DNA of 64,000 nucleotides, from contig JACKIK010000003.1 of assembly GCA_020638455.1 (NCBI GenBank), positions 248,001 to 312,000 of the forward strand, given 5' to 3'. Source of the stretch: Hyphomonas sp. (lineage in GTDB: Bacteria; Pseudomonadota; Alphaproteobacteria; Caulobacterales; Hyphomonadaceae). Shown in pieces: positions 43,719 to 52,229 of this stretch. A model generated the notes under the pieces. That model had not been told where the DNA came from. It ran no database searches and worked only from the letters and a program-made list of their open reading frames with translations. Numbering within the stretch: position 1 is the first letter of the stretch; the number at the start of each line of letters is the position of its first letter. Position numbers and translations under genes: made by a program.

Positions 43719-44390
43719 CTATTCGGTGGCTTCCGCGGATGTTTCCGCACCTTCCTCGGAGGATTTGCGACGTCCGCGTGACAGGGTTTTCATCACGCCA
43801 TCGGCCGGATCGGATGCGTCGGTTGCTTCCGCAGCCTCCTCCTTGTCGCGGCGGTTATAAGGACGCCGCCGGCCGCCCTTGCGGCGCGGCTCATCCTTGT
43901 CGCCATCGTCGGACACTTCAGCCGCGGGCTCGTCGGCATCGATCACCCGCATGGCGTCATCGCCGCCTTCGTCCCGGTCTTCGGAAGGCTTGCGGGATTC
44001 GACGCGCACGTCAGACGTCTCGGCCGCTTCGTCAGACGATGCCGCAGTGTCATCGTCATCCTCGCTGCGGCCGGAGTCACGATCGTCGCGGCGGCCCTGG
44101 TCGCGCTCATCGCGATTGCCGCGCTGCTGTTGCTGGCGGTCGCGCACTTCCTGCTGCTTGGCGACGATGCGCTGGTAATGCTCGGCAAACTGATAATAGG
44201 CTTCCGACAGGATCCGGTCGCCGCTGGTCTGTGCATCTCGGGCATATTGCAGGTATTTTTCGAGAACCTGCTGGGCCGATCCGCGGATTTTCACATCCGG
44301 GCCGACAGATTCGAAGTGCCGGTTCGGATTGTTGAAATTGTTCTGGTTGTTGCCGCCTGACCGGCGGTTGCGCCCGCGTGAGCGTTTCAT
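43719..44390 (-). CDS. DUF4167-domain protein
   Basis: This 223-residue protein starts with a basic, Asn-rich segment (MKRSRGRNRRSGGNNQNN). The DUF4167 helical domain follows (DVKIRGSAQQVLEKYLQYARDAQTSGDRILSEAYYQFAEHYQRI, about 32-75). The rest is a long low-complexity tail of Arg/Gly/Gln and then Asp/Glu runs ending in basic RKGGRRRPYNRR. That charge-segregated, disordered build suggests RNA binding; the family is restricted to alphaproteobacteria and has no established function that I know. The start at 44388-44390 matches the family. It follows prmC on the same strand after 198 bases with no gene. Confidence 0.88.
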   Translation of the reverse strand: MKRSRGRNRRSGGNNQNNFNNPNRHFESVGPDVKIRGSAQQVLEKYLQYARDAQTSGDRILSEAYYQFAEHYQRIVAKQQEVRDRQQQQRGNRDERDQGRRDDRDSGRSEDDDDTAASSDEAAETSDVRVESRKPSEDRDEGGDDAMRVIDADEPAAEVSDDGDKDEPRRKGGRRRPYNRRDKEEAAEATDASDPADGVMKTLSRGRRKSSEEGAETSAEATE

Positions 44391-44588
44391 GAAGTCAGTC
44401 CCATGTTCATGCGCCTGCTGTTTCTGGCAGGCAGTTCCCATCGCGCTGGCCGTTTCAATTCAGCTGGCCCAAGCCCCGAATTTGCGCGAGTGTCTGATCG
44501 AAAAGCGGCGCCATGCGGAGACGCTTTTATCGATTCACGTGATTCTTGTAGCGTGTAATGCCTTGGCCGCCAAGCGGAAATGTGAGTT

Positions 44589-45449
44589 TCATCCCGCCGG
44601 TTTCCGCGCCCAGACCACACGATCATTGCCGCCGAGATCGCGCGCCGCTCCGATATCGGAAAATCCTGCCGTTTCCAGAAGCCGGCAGACGGCCGCTTTC
44701 TGGTCATAGCCGATCTCGAACACCAGCCAGGCGCTGGGCTTCATACGCGCTGCAGCCAAGGCGACGATCTCGCGATAGGCATCGAGTCCATCCTCCCCGC
44801 CGTCGAGGGCCGCCGCAGGATCATGATCGCGCACTTCCGGCGCAAGGCCCTGGATTTCACCACGCGCAATATAGGGCGGATTCGAAATCACCAGATCCGT
44901 TTGTTCCCATCCGGACCAATCGGCCCAGCTTCCCTCAGCCACGCTCGCCCTGCCCGACAGGCCGAGCGCCTCAAGATTTTCGCGCGCAAGGCTCGCCGCC
45001 GCCGGGCTCGCCTCAACACCCGTGCCGCTTGCCCGTGGGCGGTTGTCGAGAAAGGCCGCCAGCAGACAGCCCGTGCCGGTACCGAGATCCGCGACGGATC
45101 CGGAGACGTCCTCGCCGAACAGGGACAGCGCTGCCTCGACGACGCTTTCGCTGTCGGCGCGCGGAACAAGGGCGCGGCTGTCACACCGGATCTCAAGCCC
45201 GTAAAAGAATGTGTTGCCGAGAATATGCTGCAGCGGCTCCCGCGCGAGCCGTCGTTCCACTGCCGCATCGAAGGCCTCCTGAACAGGCTGCGGAACGCTC
45301 TGTGTTCCCGCAGAAATCAGTGCCGCATGCGTGCCGCCAAAAGCGTCCAGCATCAACAGCATTGCATTCTGCCTTGCGTCGGAGATGCCGGCCTCACGAA
45401 ACCGTTTTGTTGCCGCGTGGATCAGGTCGTCAAAAGTCGGCGCCGTCAC
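44589..45449 (-). CDS. prmC: Release-factor glutamine methyltransferase
   Basis: PrmC methylates the glutamine of the GGQ motif in release factors RF1 and RF2. The 286-residue protein has an N-terminal helical domain (QNAMLLMLDAFGGTHAALIS), the linker EPLQHILGNTFFYGLEI, the SAM loop DLGTGTGC (121-128) and the catalytic NPPY (190-193) that holds the glutamine. The GTG start at 45447-45449 overlaps the prfA stop as GTGA, so enzyme and substrate are translationally coupled. Longer in-frame sequence upstream runs through prfA and is not real. Confidence 0.95.
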   Translation of the reverse strand: MTAPTFDDLIHAATKRFREAGISDARQNAMLLMLDAFGGTHAALISAGTQSVPQPVQEAFDAAVERRLAREPLQHILGNTFFYGLEIRCDSRALVPRADSESVVEAALSLFGEDVSGSVADLGTGTGCLLAAFLDNRPRASGTGVEASPAAASLARENLEALGLSGRASVAEGSWADWSGWEQTDLVISNPPYIARGEIQGLAPEVRDHDPAAALDGGEDGLDAYREIVALAAARMKPSAWLVFEIGYDQKAAVCRLLETAGFSDIGAARDLGGNDRVVWARKPAG

Positions 45450-46522
45450 GCCACGGCATCCATGGCGGCAAGTTTCCTGGCCTGATCTTCCGTGATCAGA
45501 GCCTCGATCACATCCTGCAGCTTGTCGCCTGAAATGATCCGGTCCAGCGAATAGAGCGTCAGGCCGATGCGGTGATCGGTGACGCGGTTTTCGGGATAGT
45601 TGTAGGTGCGCACTTTCTGACTGCGGTCGCCGGAACCGATCTGGCTGGCGCGCGTCTCGGCACGCTCCGCATCGGCCTCGGCACGTTGTTTCTCGTAGAG
45701 GCGGATCTTCAGTTGCTCCATCGCCTTCTCGCGGTTGACGTGCTGGGACTTTTCCGAGCTCGTCACCATGATGTTGGTCGGCAGGTGAAGGATGCGCACG
45801 GCGGAATCGGTCGTGTTGACGTGCTGGCCGCCCGCCCCGGACGAGCGCATCGTATCGATACGGATGTCTTCGGGCCGGATGTCGATTTCGATATTTTCGG
45901 GCGCCGGCAGCACGGCGACGGTCGCGGCGGAGGTATGGATGCGTCCCTGCGTTTCTGTTGCCGGCACGCGCTGGACCCGGTGCACGCCGCTTTCCCATTT
46001 CATATGGCCGAACACGCCATCGCCGGAAATGTTCGCCACGATCTCCTTGTACCCGCCCGCATCGCCCGGCGAGGCATCGACCACGTCGACCTTCCAGCCC
46101 ATCAGCTGCGCGTAACGGGCGTACATACGGAACAGGTCGCCCGCGAACAGGGCCGCTTCGTCGCCGCCGGTGCCGGCACGCAGTTCGAGCACAATGTCGG
46201 CCGTGTCGTCGACGTCTTTCGGGAGCAGCAGGATCTGCATCTCCTGTTCGAGGCCGGGCAGCTTTTCCCTGAGATCCTCGATTTCCATTTCGGCGAGTTC
46301 GGCCATCTCCTTGTCGCCGCTGGAAACGAGGCTCTCGGCCTCCACAAGGCCCTTTCGGGCGGCGATGAGTTCGCGCGCCTTGTCGACCACCGGCTTCAGC
46401 TCGGCATGCTCTTTCGACAGGGCGATGATCTCGGAAGGTTCGGTGGCCGCGCCCATGCGCGCCTCGACTTCTTCGAAGCGATCGATGACCTGTTCGAGGC
46501 GCGTATCTGAAATGGTTGCCAT
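45446..46522 (-). CDS. prfA: Peptide chain release factor 1
   Basis: RF1 ends translation at UAA and UAG codons. The 358-residue protein carries the RF1 tripeptide anticodon PAT (187-189, in RVPATETQG), the GGQ motif (231-233, in SSGAGGQHVN) for peptidyl-tRNA hydrolysis, and the usual N-terminal helical domain and RAGTGGDEAALF block. Its glutamine is the substrate of the coupled prmC gene. It is divergent from a secreted hypothetical gene with 173 bases between them. Confidence 0.98.
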   Translation of the reverse strand: MATISDTRLEQVIDRFEEVEARMGAATEPSEIIALSKEHAELKPVVDKARELIAARKGLVEAESLVSSGDKEMAELAEMEIEDLREKLPGLEQEMQILLLPKDVDDTADIVLELRAGTGGDEAALFAGDLFRMYARYAQLMGWKVDVVDASPGDAGGYKEIVANISGDGVFGHMKWESGVHRVQRVPATETQGRIHTSAATVAVLPAPENIEIDIRPEDIRIDTMRSSGAGGQHVNTTDSAVRILHLPTNIMVTSSEKSQHVNREKAMEQLKIRLYEKQRAEADAERAETRASQIGSGDRSQKVRTYNYPENRVTDHRIGLTLYSLDRIISGDKLQDVIEALITEDQARKLAAMDAVA

Positions 46523-46695
46523 GGCGCGCCTCTTTAGAGGCGTTCCGGCGCGCTGATAAGCCCCCAGCCGCCGTTGCGCCTTTCGAAACGGTTAATCATG
46601 CCCCGCCAATTCGAGGAGGATTTTAGCCCGTCATTCGAGCTTCGTCCCTATACTGGAACGATCCGCCGGACCATTTCAGACAGGGAGGGCGCGGC

Positions 46696-47178
46696 ATGAA
46701 AGCTGAACTTGCGACCCTCGCGGTCAGCCTCCTCGTGGGCATGAGCACCTGTTCGGTGTCGGTCTGGTCGTATGACAAGGCCTCACCGGAGGAGCGTGTC
46801 GCCTTTCTCACCAAGGAAGCGCTGAAGCTGGCCGGCCGCAATTCTGTCCGCCAGCAGGACTTCGCGCGCATTTTCGATGTCCGCCCCAATGCCAATGCCC
46901 GGTCGGTCTCCGTCCAGATCCTGCTTTCCGGCGCACTGGACAAGAGCGGGAGCAACAGTAACCGCAACACCCTGCTCCGCCGCGCCTGTGCTGATTATGT
47001 CCGCTCTCCTCTGCGCAAGAACAAGGTCGAGGTCGGCGTTGTCCTCCGCAGTGCCACCGGCGTGCTGAGCATGGCGGACATGAAGGACCCGTACAAGGTG
47101 ATGAACCACAGCTCGTCTGCCGCATCCTTCAGGATGACGCCGCAAGCCTGCGAACGGGCCCTCGAAACCGACGACTAG
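46696..47178 (+). CDS. Secreted hypothetical protein
   Basis: I do not recognise this 160-residue protein. It begins with a signal-like segment (MKAELATLAVSLLVGMSTCS) that may end near residue 20; the Cys at 19 is not in a convincing lipobox. The mature part is mixed, with EERVAFLTKEALKLAGRNSV, a strand-like RSVSVQILLSG, two Cys (about 98 and 152) that may pair, and a polar end. A clear GGGAGG ribosome site lies 7 bases before the ATG, which supports it as a real gene. It is flanked by prfA (divergent) and a MAPEG gene (convergent). Confidence 0.7.
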   Translation: MKAELATLAVSLLVGMSTCSVSVWSYDKASPEERVAFLTKEALKLAGRNSVRQQDFARIFDVRPNANARSVSVQILLSGALDKSGSNSNRNTLLRRACADYVRSPLRKNKVEVGVVLRSATGVLSMADMKDPYKVMNHSSSAASFRMTPQACERALETDD

Positions 47179-47187
47179 GCTCGAAGA

Positions 47188-47619
47188 CTAGGCAAAGATC
47201 CGGAGCACTTCCTTGCCCGCCAGGACGAACAGGGCGAGCGAGGCGAGCACGAATACCATGAAGCGCAGCGCCACCTTCGGCGACAGGATCTGCACGAACG
47301 AGTGAAGCACTCTCAGGCCGACATAGGCCCAGGCGATCAGCGTTGCCAGATGATCGCCACCGCCGGTCAGGGCCGTGAAGAACATCAACGCATAGAAGAC
47401 GGTCGGCTGTTCGTGCAGGTGGTTGTAATTGTCTGCCACGGCCCGGATGTTGGGCGGGATCCTGTCATTGTAGCCGCTGCCCGGATGGCGGGCATCGTCC
47501 GGATTGATCTGCGCCTTCTGCATCGCCGGAATGCGCGTCGCATACATCCAGAGCCACATCACCAGCGTCCACACGATCAGCGCGAGCACGGGGTACAGGA
47601 ATTCGACATTGATTGGCAT
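47188..47619 (-). CDS. MAPEG-family membrane protein
   Basis: This 143-residue integral membrane protein has four hydrophobic helices in the MAPEG pattern (PF01124): FLYPVLALIVWTLVMWLWMYATRI, the polar loop with NYNHLHEQPTVFYALMFF, AYVGLRVLHSFVQIL and VALRFMVFVLASLALFVLAG. The NYNHLHEQP and R-V-x-H segments match the glutathione-binding and lipid-contact region of eukaryotic members. Bacterial proteins of this group have no settled activity. GGGAGG precedes the ATG at 47617-47619. Confidence 0.88.
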   Translation of the reverse strand: MPINVEFLYPVLALIVWTLVMWLWMYATRIPAMQKAQINPDDARHPGSGYNDRIPPNIRAVADNYNHLHEQPTVFYALMFFTALTGGGDHLATLIAWAYVGLRVLHSFVQILSPKVALRFMVFVLASLALFVLAGKEVLRIFA

Positions 47620-47713
47620 TTTGCGGCCCTCCCTTCGCCGTTTTGTGCAGACGCTAGTGCAGTACGCAGTCTTTGCCTAGCTCAGGGCGACGATCGACGT
47701 CCTTCCGGTCGCG

Positions 47714-49009
47714 TCATTTCGATGTGGTGACGGCGGTCTGCTGCAGTCGGTCGTGGTTCAGGTGCGCGTGCAGGAAGGCGATGAAGGCATCGATGTCTTC
47801 CGACACCATGCTGTGCCCGCCGGGCCGCAGCCACCAGGCAATGCCGGCGCCGGGGTCGAACCCCTTCATCCCGGTCACGGTCAGGCCGGGTTCGCCATCG
47901 GCGACATAGACGGCGCTCGCCGCCTCGGCCGCACGGAAGGAGGAATTCGGGTCCGACCACACATCCCGCCGCCCATTGCCCAGAAACACCGGAGTCGGCG
48001 CCACGAGGGCGAGCAGCTCATGCTGGTCGACCGGGATCTCGTCCAGCTTGCCCAGCCAGTCCTGCGCCTGCGGCGCCAGCCAGTGGGGATAGGTCTTCGC
48101 CATCCGGTCAAGCCGCTCGCCGGTGTGCGAGCGCGACAGCGACGCCCCGGCAAAGCCGGACTGGTGGGCGACGACGGCAGCGATGCGTCGGTCCCACGCC
48201 GCTGCGATCAGCGCCGCCTTGCCATGCCGCGAATGCCCCATCACGGCGATTTCCTTCGGGTCGATCCGGGGGTCCGCCTCCAGCGCATCCGCCGCCGCCG
48301 AGAAGCCATAGGCCCAGGCCATCAGCGCCGAGGTCGGATCGACAGGACCGCCCATGTCCGCCATGACTTCCGGCGCCGTCTTGCGGCGGTCGGGTACGAG
48401 TTCCGATGCATAGAAGCTCGCATAGGCGAGGCCGGCGTCGAAATACCGGTCCACGGGCGCAAGCGCGATATAGGTTCCGAAAATCTGTGTCGCCGCCCAG
48501 CCGGGGAAGCCCTCCATCATGCCGCCGTCGCAGACAGTGCCATCGGCGGCCGTAACGGGTTCGTCGGGAAATACCGAGCAGCTGTCCGCAAAGGTCTGGC
48601 TGATGACGACCGGCACGGGGCCCGCCGCTTTCGGGAAGGCCGTGACCATGTGGAAGGTACGCGCGCCCTCGCCGGCGCCGACCGTGATGGCCACTTCCTC
48701 CAGCGTGCCGCGACCGTCCAGATAGTCCGGATCGATCATGGTCCAGTCGCCGAAACTTACCGGCATGCCATACGGCCAGGGGCCGTAGAGCACTTCTTCG
48801 AATGTGTGCATCAGCCGGTTGCGTTCCCTGCCGTCGGGGCTGGTGATCGCCGCTACGTCCAGCTGCGGGGCCGGCATCGCCTTGTTGTCGACCTCAAGGC
48901 TCGCATAGTTCATGCCCAGCATGGTGCAGCTCGACATGACCAGAGCGACCACGAAGATCAGCACCAGCAGCGGCAGGCGGACAAGAAACCACAGTGTGGC
49001 GCGCAGCAT
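47714..49009 (-). CDS. CE15-like alpha/beta hydrolase (glucuronoyl-esterase fold), membrane-anchored
   Basis: This 431-residue protein has an N-terminal membrane segment (RLPLLVLIFVVALVMSSC) with Cys28 in a weak lipobox-like context, then an alpha/beta hydrolase domain. The nucleophile elbow is GHSRHGK with Ser260, and a late GGHS supplies the catalytic His. G-x-S-R-x-G-K is the signature of glucuronoyl esterases (CE15), which cleave lignin-glucuronic acid esters, and AHQSGFAGA follows as in that family. No carbohydrate-active or TonB-linked gene is adjacent, so the substrate is open. It may also be a general carboxylesterase. Confidence 0.82.
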   Translation of the reverse strand: MLRATLWFLVRLPLLVLIFVVALVMSSCTMLGMNYASLEVDNKAMPAPQLDVAAITSPDGRERNRLMHTFEEVLYGPWPYGMPVSFGDWTMIDPDYLDGRGTLEEVAITVGAGEGARTFHMVTAFPKAAGPVPVVISQTFADSCSVFPDEPVTAADGTVCDGGMMEGFPGWAATQIFGTYIALAPVDRYFDAGLAYASFYASELVPDRRKTAPEVMADMGGPVDPTSALMAWAYGFSAAADALEADPRIDPKEIAVMGHSRHGKAALIAAAWDRRIAAVVAHQSGFAGASLSRSHTGERLDRMAKTYPHWLAPQAQDWLGKLDEIPVDQHELLALVAPTPVFLGNGRRDVWSDPNSSFRAAEAASAVYVADGEPGLTVTGMKGFDPGAGIAWWLRPGGHSMVSEDIDAFIAFLHAHLNHDRLQQTAVTTSK

Positions 49010-49096
49010 GATGCAGCAGGCTCCCGCATCGGGTTGGAACAGGCCGGAACCGTAGCCTGTTTTGCCAGCCCGGCCAGTCCCCTCACAAGATTGTGG

Positions 49097-49933
49097 TCAG
49101 GCGGCCGGCATATACCTGTCCCTGTAACGGCGGGAGCCCGGCACGGTCTCCCCCGTATCGAGCGAGATCACCGCATCGCCCTCCCCGGTCGGCGAAATCT
49201 CCCGCACGCGATCCAGATTGACGATGTGGGAGCGGTGGACCCGGGCATGCCTTGTGCCGGCGTCCCGCAGGAGCTGCTCCAGCTCGGTCAGCGTCATCCG
49301 GGCAAGATGCGTCCCCACAGGCGTGATGACTTCAACATAGTTCGCCGCCGCCTTCGCATGGATGACATCCCCCGCATTCACCATGGCCGTCCGCCCGCCG
49401 GACTTCAGCATCAGGCGGTGCTCGCGGGTCGCCAGCTCATCGGCGGCCCGGTCCTCCAGCCGGTTCTGCATCGCCATCCGGGCCAGCGTGAACATCGAGA
49501 TGACCACAACATAGCCATAAGCGTCCTTGCGGATTTCGTAGATCCAGCGAAGCGGGTCAGCGAGCCCGAACGTGTAGGTGTCGCCCAGGACTGGCGGATA
49601 GATAAGCTTCCGCACCATCACGAAGGACAGGACGTGCAGCACCGAGAAGGCAAGGCACGCGGCGAGGTGAACCGGCAATGAGCCGCGCCAGCTGCGCAGC
49701 GACAGAGGCGCCACGTCCAGAACACGCGGAAAGAAGGGCACGAGGAACAACAGCGTCAGATGGGACGCCCCCTCCCGCAACCAGGGCTCGAGCCCGACAC
49801 GCCGAGCCTCGATCTGAATCGAGGTCGCCTGGATCACGAAGGACGCCACCATGAACAAGGCGAATGCCAGCAGCGCCCAGCGGTCGGCCTGCCGGTCGGC
49901 CTGGGATTCGGGGTGGGGCAGCGGCGGTGTCAC
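49097..49933 (-). CDS. LytTR-family membrane-bound transcriptional regulator
   Basis: This 278-residue protein (from the GTG chosen here) has four transmembrane helices in its first 170 residues (ALLAFALFMVASFVIQA, LTLLFLVPFF, VHLAACLAFSVLHVLSFVMV, YVVVISMFTLARM). A C-terminal LytTR DNA-binding domain follows, with DVIHAKAAANYVEVITPVG and HRSHIVNLDRVREI. Such proteins lack receiver domains and probably sense a membrane signal directly. The start is uncertain: an ATG at 50027-50029 adds 32 residues, and neither has a clear ribosome site. It is divergent from an acyltransferase gene that it may regulate. Confidence 0.85.
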   Translation of the reverse strand: MTPPLPHPESQADRQADRWALLAFALFMVASFVIQATSIQIEARRVGLEPWLREGASHLTLLFLVPFFPRVLDVAPLSLRSWRGSLPVHLAACLAFSVLHVLSFVMVRKLIYPPVLGDTYTFGLADPLRWIYEIRKDAYGYVVVISMFTLARMAMQNRLEDRAADELATREHRLMLKSGGRTAMVNAGDVIHAKAAANYVEVITPVGTHLARMTLTELEQLLRDAGTRHARVHRSHIVNLDRVREISPTGEGDAVISLDTGETVPGSRRYRDRYMPAA

Positions 49934-50114
49934 GCAAGCTGTCTGCCATAGTGCGGGGTGACGGGAAACGCCTGCTGGCCGCCGCTGGTCCCACCTTGCC
50001 GCCTTTCGTCCCCGGCCCGTGCCATTCATCCCGCCGGGCAGAGGATCGTCCCGCAGGCCGGGACATCCCTGCAGCGGTGCGGCAACAAGGCGCCACCAAG
50101 CATGGAGCCTTCTT

Positions 50115-51290
50115 ATGCCCCCCTCCCAGACCTCTCCGCGCCGCTACGACCTCGACTGGTTACGCGTCATCGCCTTCGGCCTCCTGATCCTCTACCACAC
50201 CGGCATGTTCTACGTGACGTGGGACTGGCACGTGAAAAGCGTGCACGCCGGACCCGGCATCGAATGGCTGATGCGTCTGGTGAACCCGTGGCGGCTGGCC
50301 CTGCTGTTCGTCATCTCCGGCGTGGCCCTGCGCTTCCTGGCCGACAAGACGGGCAGCGCTGCGCGGCTGGCGCGGGAGCGGACGGTGCGGCTGGGGCTAC
50401 CGATCCTGTTCGGCATGGCGGTGGTGGTTGCGCCACAGAGCTGGCTGCAGCTGACCGAAAGCGGGGAGTTCCATGGCAGCTTCCTGAAGTTCTGGCCGCA
50501 ATACCTTGATCCGACGTCACATTTCTCGATCATCACGCCGACGTGGAACCATCTCTGGTATGTCGTGTACCTGCTGGTCTACACGCTGCTGCTGGCGCCG
50601 GTGGCAGGCGCGCTGTCGCGCATGATGGTGATCCAGCGGGCGACAGCCGTGATCTTCGGTGATCGTCTGGGTGTCCTTGCGCTGCTCACCGTGCCCCTCC
50701 TGCCGCATATCGTGATCCAGCTCACGCTGGAGCCGATCTTCCCGACGACACATGCCCTGGTCGACGACTGGGCCCAGCACGCGCACAACACCCTGCTGCT
50801 GCTGACCGGTTTCCTGCTGGCCAAGGACCCGCATTTCTGGGGCGCCGTGCGCCGGGCGCTGCCGCTGTCCCTGGCCCTGACCTTTATCCTCGGCACGGTG
50901 CTGACCATTGTCTGGTTCGACCGCAGGGCGTTCAGCGGCGCCGAATGGGCGTTCTGGGACAGCGTGCGCACGCTGTATGCCTGGCTCGCCATCGTCTCGA
51001 TGCTCGGCCTTGCCCAGCGCTGGCTCAACCGGCCGGGCCGGGCGCTGAGCTACATGACCGAGGCGATTTTCCCCTGGTACATCCTGCACCAGACGATCAC
51101 GGTCTTGGCCGGCTACTGGCTGACGCGGCAGGGCCTGCCGGTCTGGATCGAGGCGCCGCTGGTCATCGCGGCAACGTTCGGCGGCTGCGCCGTGCTGCAT
51201 GAATATGTGATCCGCCGCACCCCGCTGCTCCGGCCCCTGTTCGGCCTGAAGCCGGCATCCCGCAGCGTGCGGCGGACTGCGCCGGCCTGA
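50115..51290 (+). CDS. Acyltransferase-3 family membrane protein
   Basis: This 391-residue integral membrane protein of PF01757 has about ten transmembrane helices. It begins with the family signature RRYDLDWLRVIAFGLLILYHTGMF containing the Arg and His thought to be catalytic. Further helices follow, along with LLFVISGVALRFLADK and FPWYILHQTITVLAGYW near the C-terminus. Family members move acyl groups onto cell-surface sugars or lipids; the acceptor is not known. The ATG at 50115 has GGAGCC upstream. Longer in-frame sequence back to 50019 belongs to the regulatory gap shared with the divergent LytTR gene. Confidence 0.88.
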   Translation: MPPSQTSPRRYDLDWLRVIAFGLLILYHTGMFYVTWDWHVKSVHAGPGIEWLMRLVNPWRLALLFVISGVALRFLADKTGSAARLARERTVRLGLPILFGMAVVVAPQSWLQLTESGEFHGSFLKFWPQYLDPTSHFSIITPTWNHLWYVVYLLVYTLLLAPVAGALSRMMVIQRATAVIFGDRLGVLALLTVPLLPHIVIQLTLEPIFPTTHALVDDWAQHAHNTLLLLTGFLLAKDPHFWGAVRRALPLSLALTFILGTVLTIVWFDRRAFSGAEWAFWDSVRTLYAWLAIVSMLGLAQRWLNRPGRALSYMTEAIFPWYILHQTITVLAGYWLTRQGLPVWIEAPLVIAATFGGCAVLHEYVIRRTPLLRPLFGLKPASRSVRRTAPA

Positions 51291-51362
51291 TCCGCGGCGG
51301 AAGCTTTTCCTTGCGAATGCGTCTCATTTCAGCAATGAGGGAGGCAATGGAGGCATTCGCTC

Positions 51363-52223
51363 ATGGAATTTCGCATCAGGCACTGGACCCATCTCGGACT
51401 CGGCGCCGCGCTGGCCGCCGGATCGCTCTCCGCCTGCAGCAAGCCCGCCCCGCACGAGACGGCCACGCCGAGCGAAGTGAGCGCGCCAGCGGACGCCACG
51501 CCGGCCGCCGACGCGTCCTCCGAAACCCAGGATATCGCGGCGGGGCTCGCCAGCTCCGGCGGTGAAGGGGAAGGCGGCGTCGCGGTCGATGCGGCGCTGA
51601 CCGATCCGGTTGTCTACAATATCGCCCTGGCGGTGGCCGAGGCGCACGTACGGGCAGCACGCGACGCCTTCGAAGCCGGGGAGACGAAAGCGGCTGGTGA
51701 GATGTTCGCGCACCCGGTCTCCGAAGTTCTGTTCGACATGGCACCGATCTTTGAGGCGCAGGGCGTGGACGACTTCACGGACCTCCTGACCGATGCGTCC
51801 GCTGCCGTGTTCGGAGGCGAAGGCATCGACCAGATCGACGCCCGCACCGAGACGATCCTTGCCGCGCTGCAGGCCGCCGCGCAGAAGGCGCCCGACAATG
51901 GTGCAGACAGCGCCACGATCGCAATGGGCGTCGTTTCCGACATGATCGACCGGTCCGTGAAGATGTACCGCGCCGCCGCCGGCTCCGACCTCTACGAGCC
52001 CTATCTCGACGGTTACGGCTTTTACCGCACGGCAGAGGCGACCTTCGCGAAATCCGAGGCGGCGATCGGCGCCGGACATCCTGAAGCGGCCGAGGCAATG
52101 CGGGACGCGATCGCCAAGCTCGCCGCCGCCTACCCGACCGCGACTCGGCCGGATCATCTGGACGCCGACCAGTCGGCCCTGACGGTCGCCGTCTCCAATG
52201 TCATGCTGGCAATGAGCGAATAG
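51363..52223 (+). CDS. Hypothetical lipoprotein with His-rich helical domain
   Basis: This 286-residue protein has a lipoprotein signal (LGLGAALAAGSLSAC, lipid on Cys25) and an Ala/Pro/Glu linker to about residue 75. A helical body follows with VAEAHVRAARDAFEAGETKAAGEMFAHPVSEVLFDM (His95, His117-Pro118, Glu121). I recall the same spacing of His, His-Pro and Glu in uncharacterised periplasmic proteins of alphaproteobacteria; the layout could bind metal or haem, by analogy to imelysin/EfeO helices. No function is known. GGAGG lies about 13 bases before the ATG. It is convergent with ispG, 6 bases apart. Confidence 0.78.
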   Translation: MEFRIRHWTHLGLGAALAAGSLSACSKPAPHETATPSEVSAPADATPAADASSETQDIAAGLASSGGEGEGGVAVDAALTDPVVYNIALAVAEAHVRAARDAFEAGETKAAGEMFAHPVSEVLFDMAPIFEAQGVDDFTDLLTDASAAVFGGEGIDQIDARTETILAALQAAAQKAPDNGADSATIAMGVVSDMIDRSVKMYRAAAGSDLYEPYLDGYGFYRTAEATFAKSEAAIGAGHPEAAEAMRDAIAKLAAAYPTATRPDHLDADQSALTVAVSNVMLAMSE

Positions 52224-52229
52224 GCCCGC

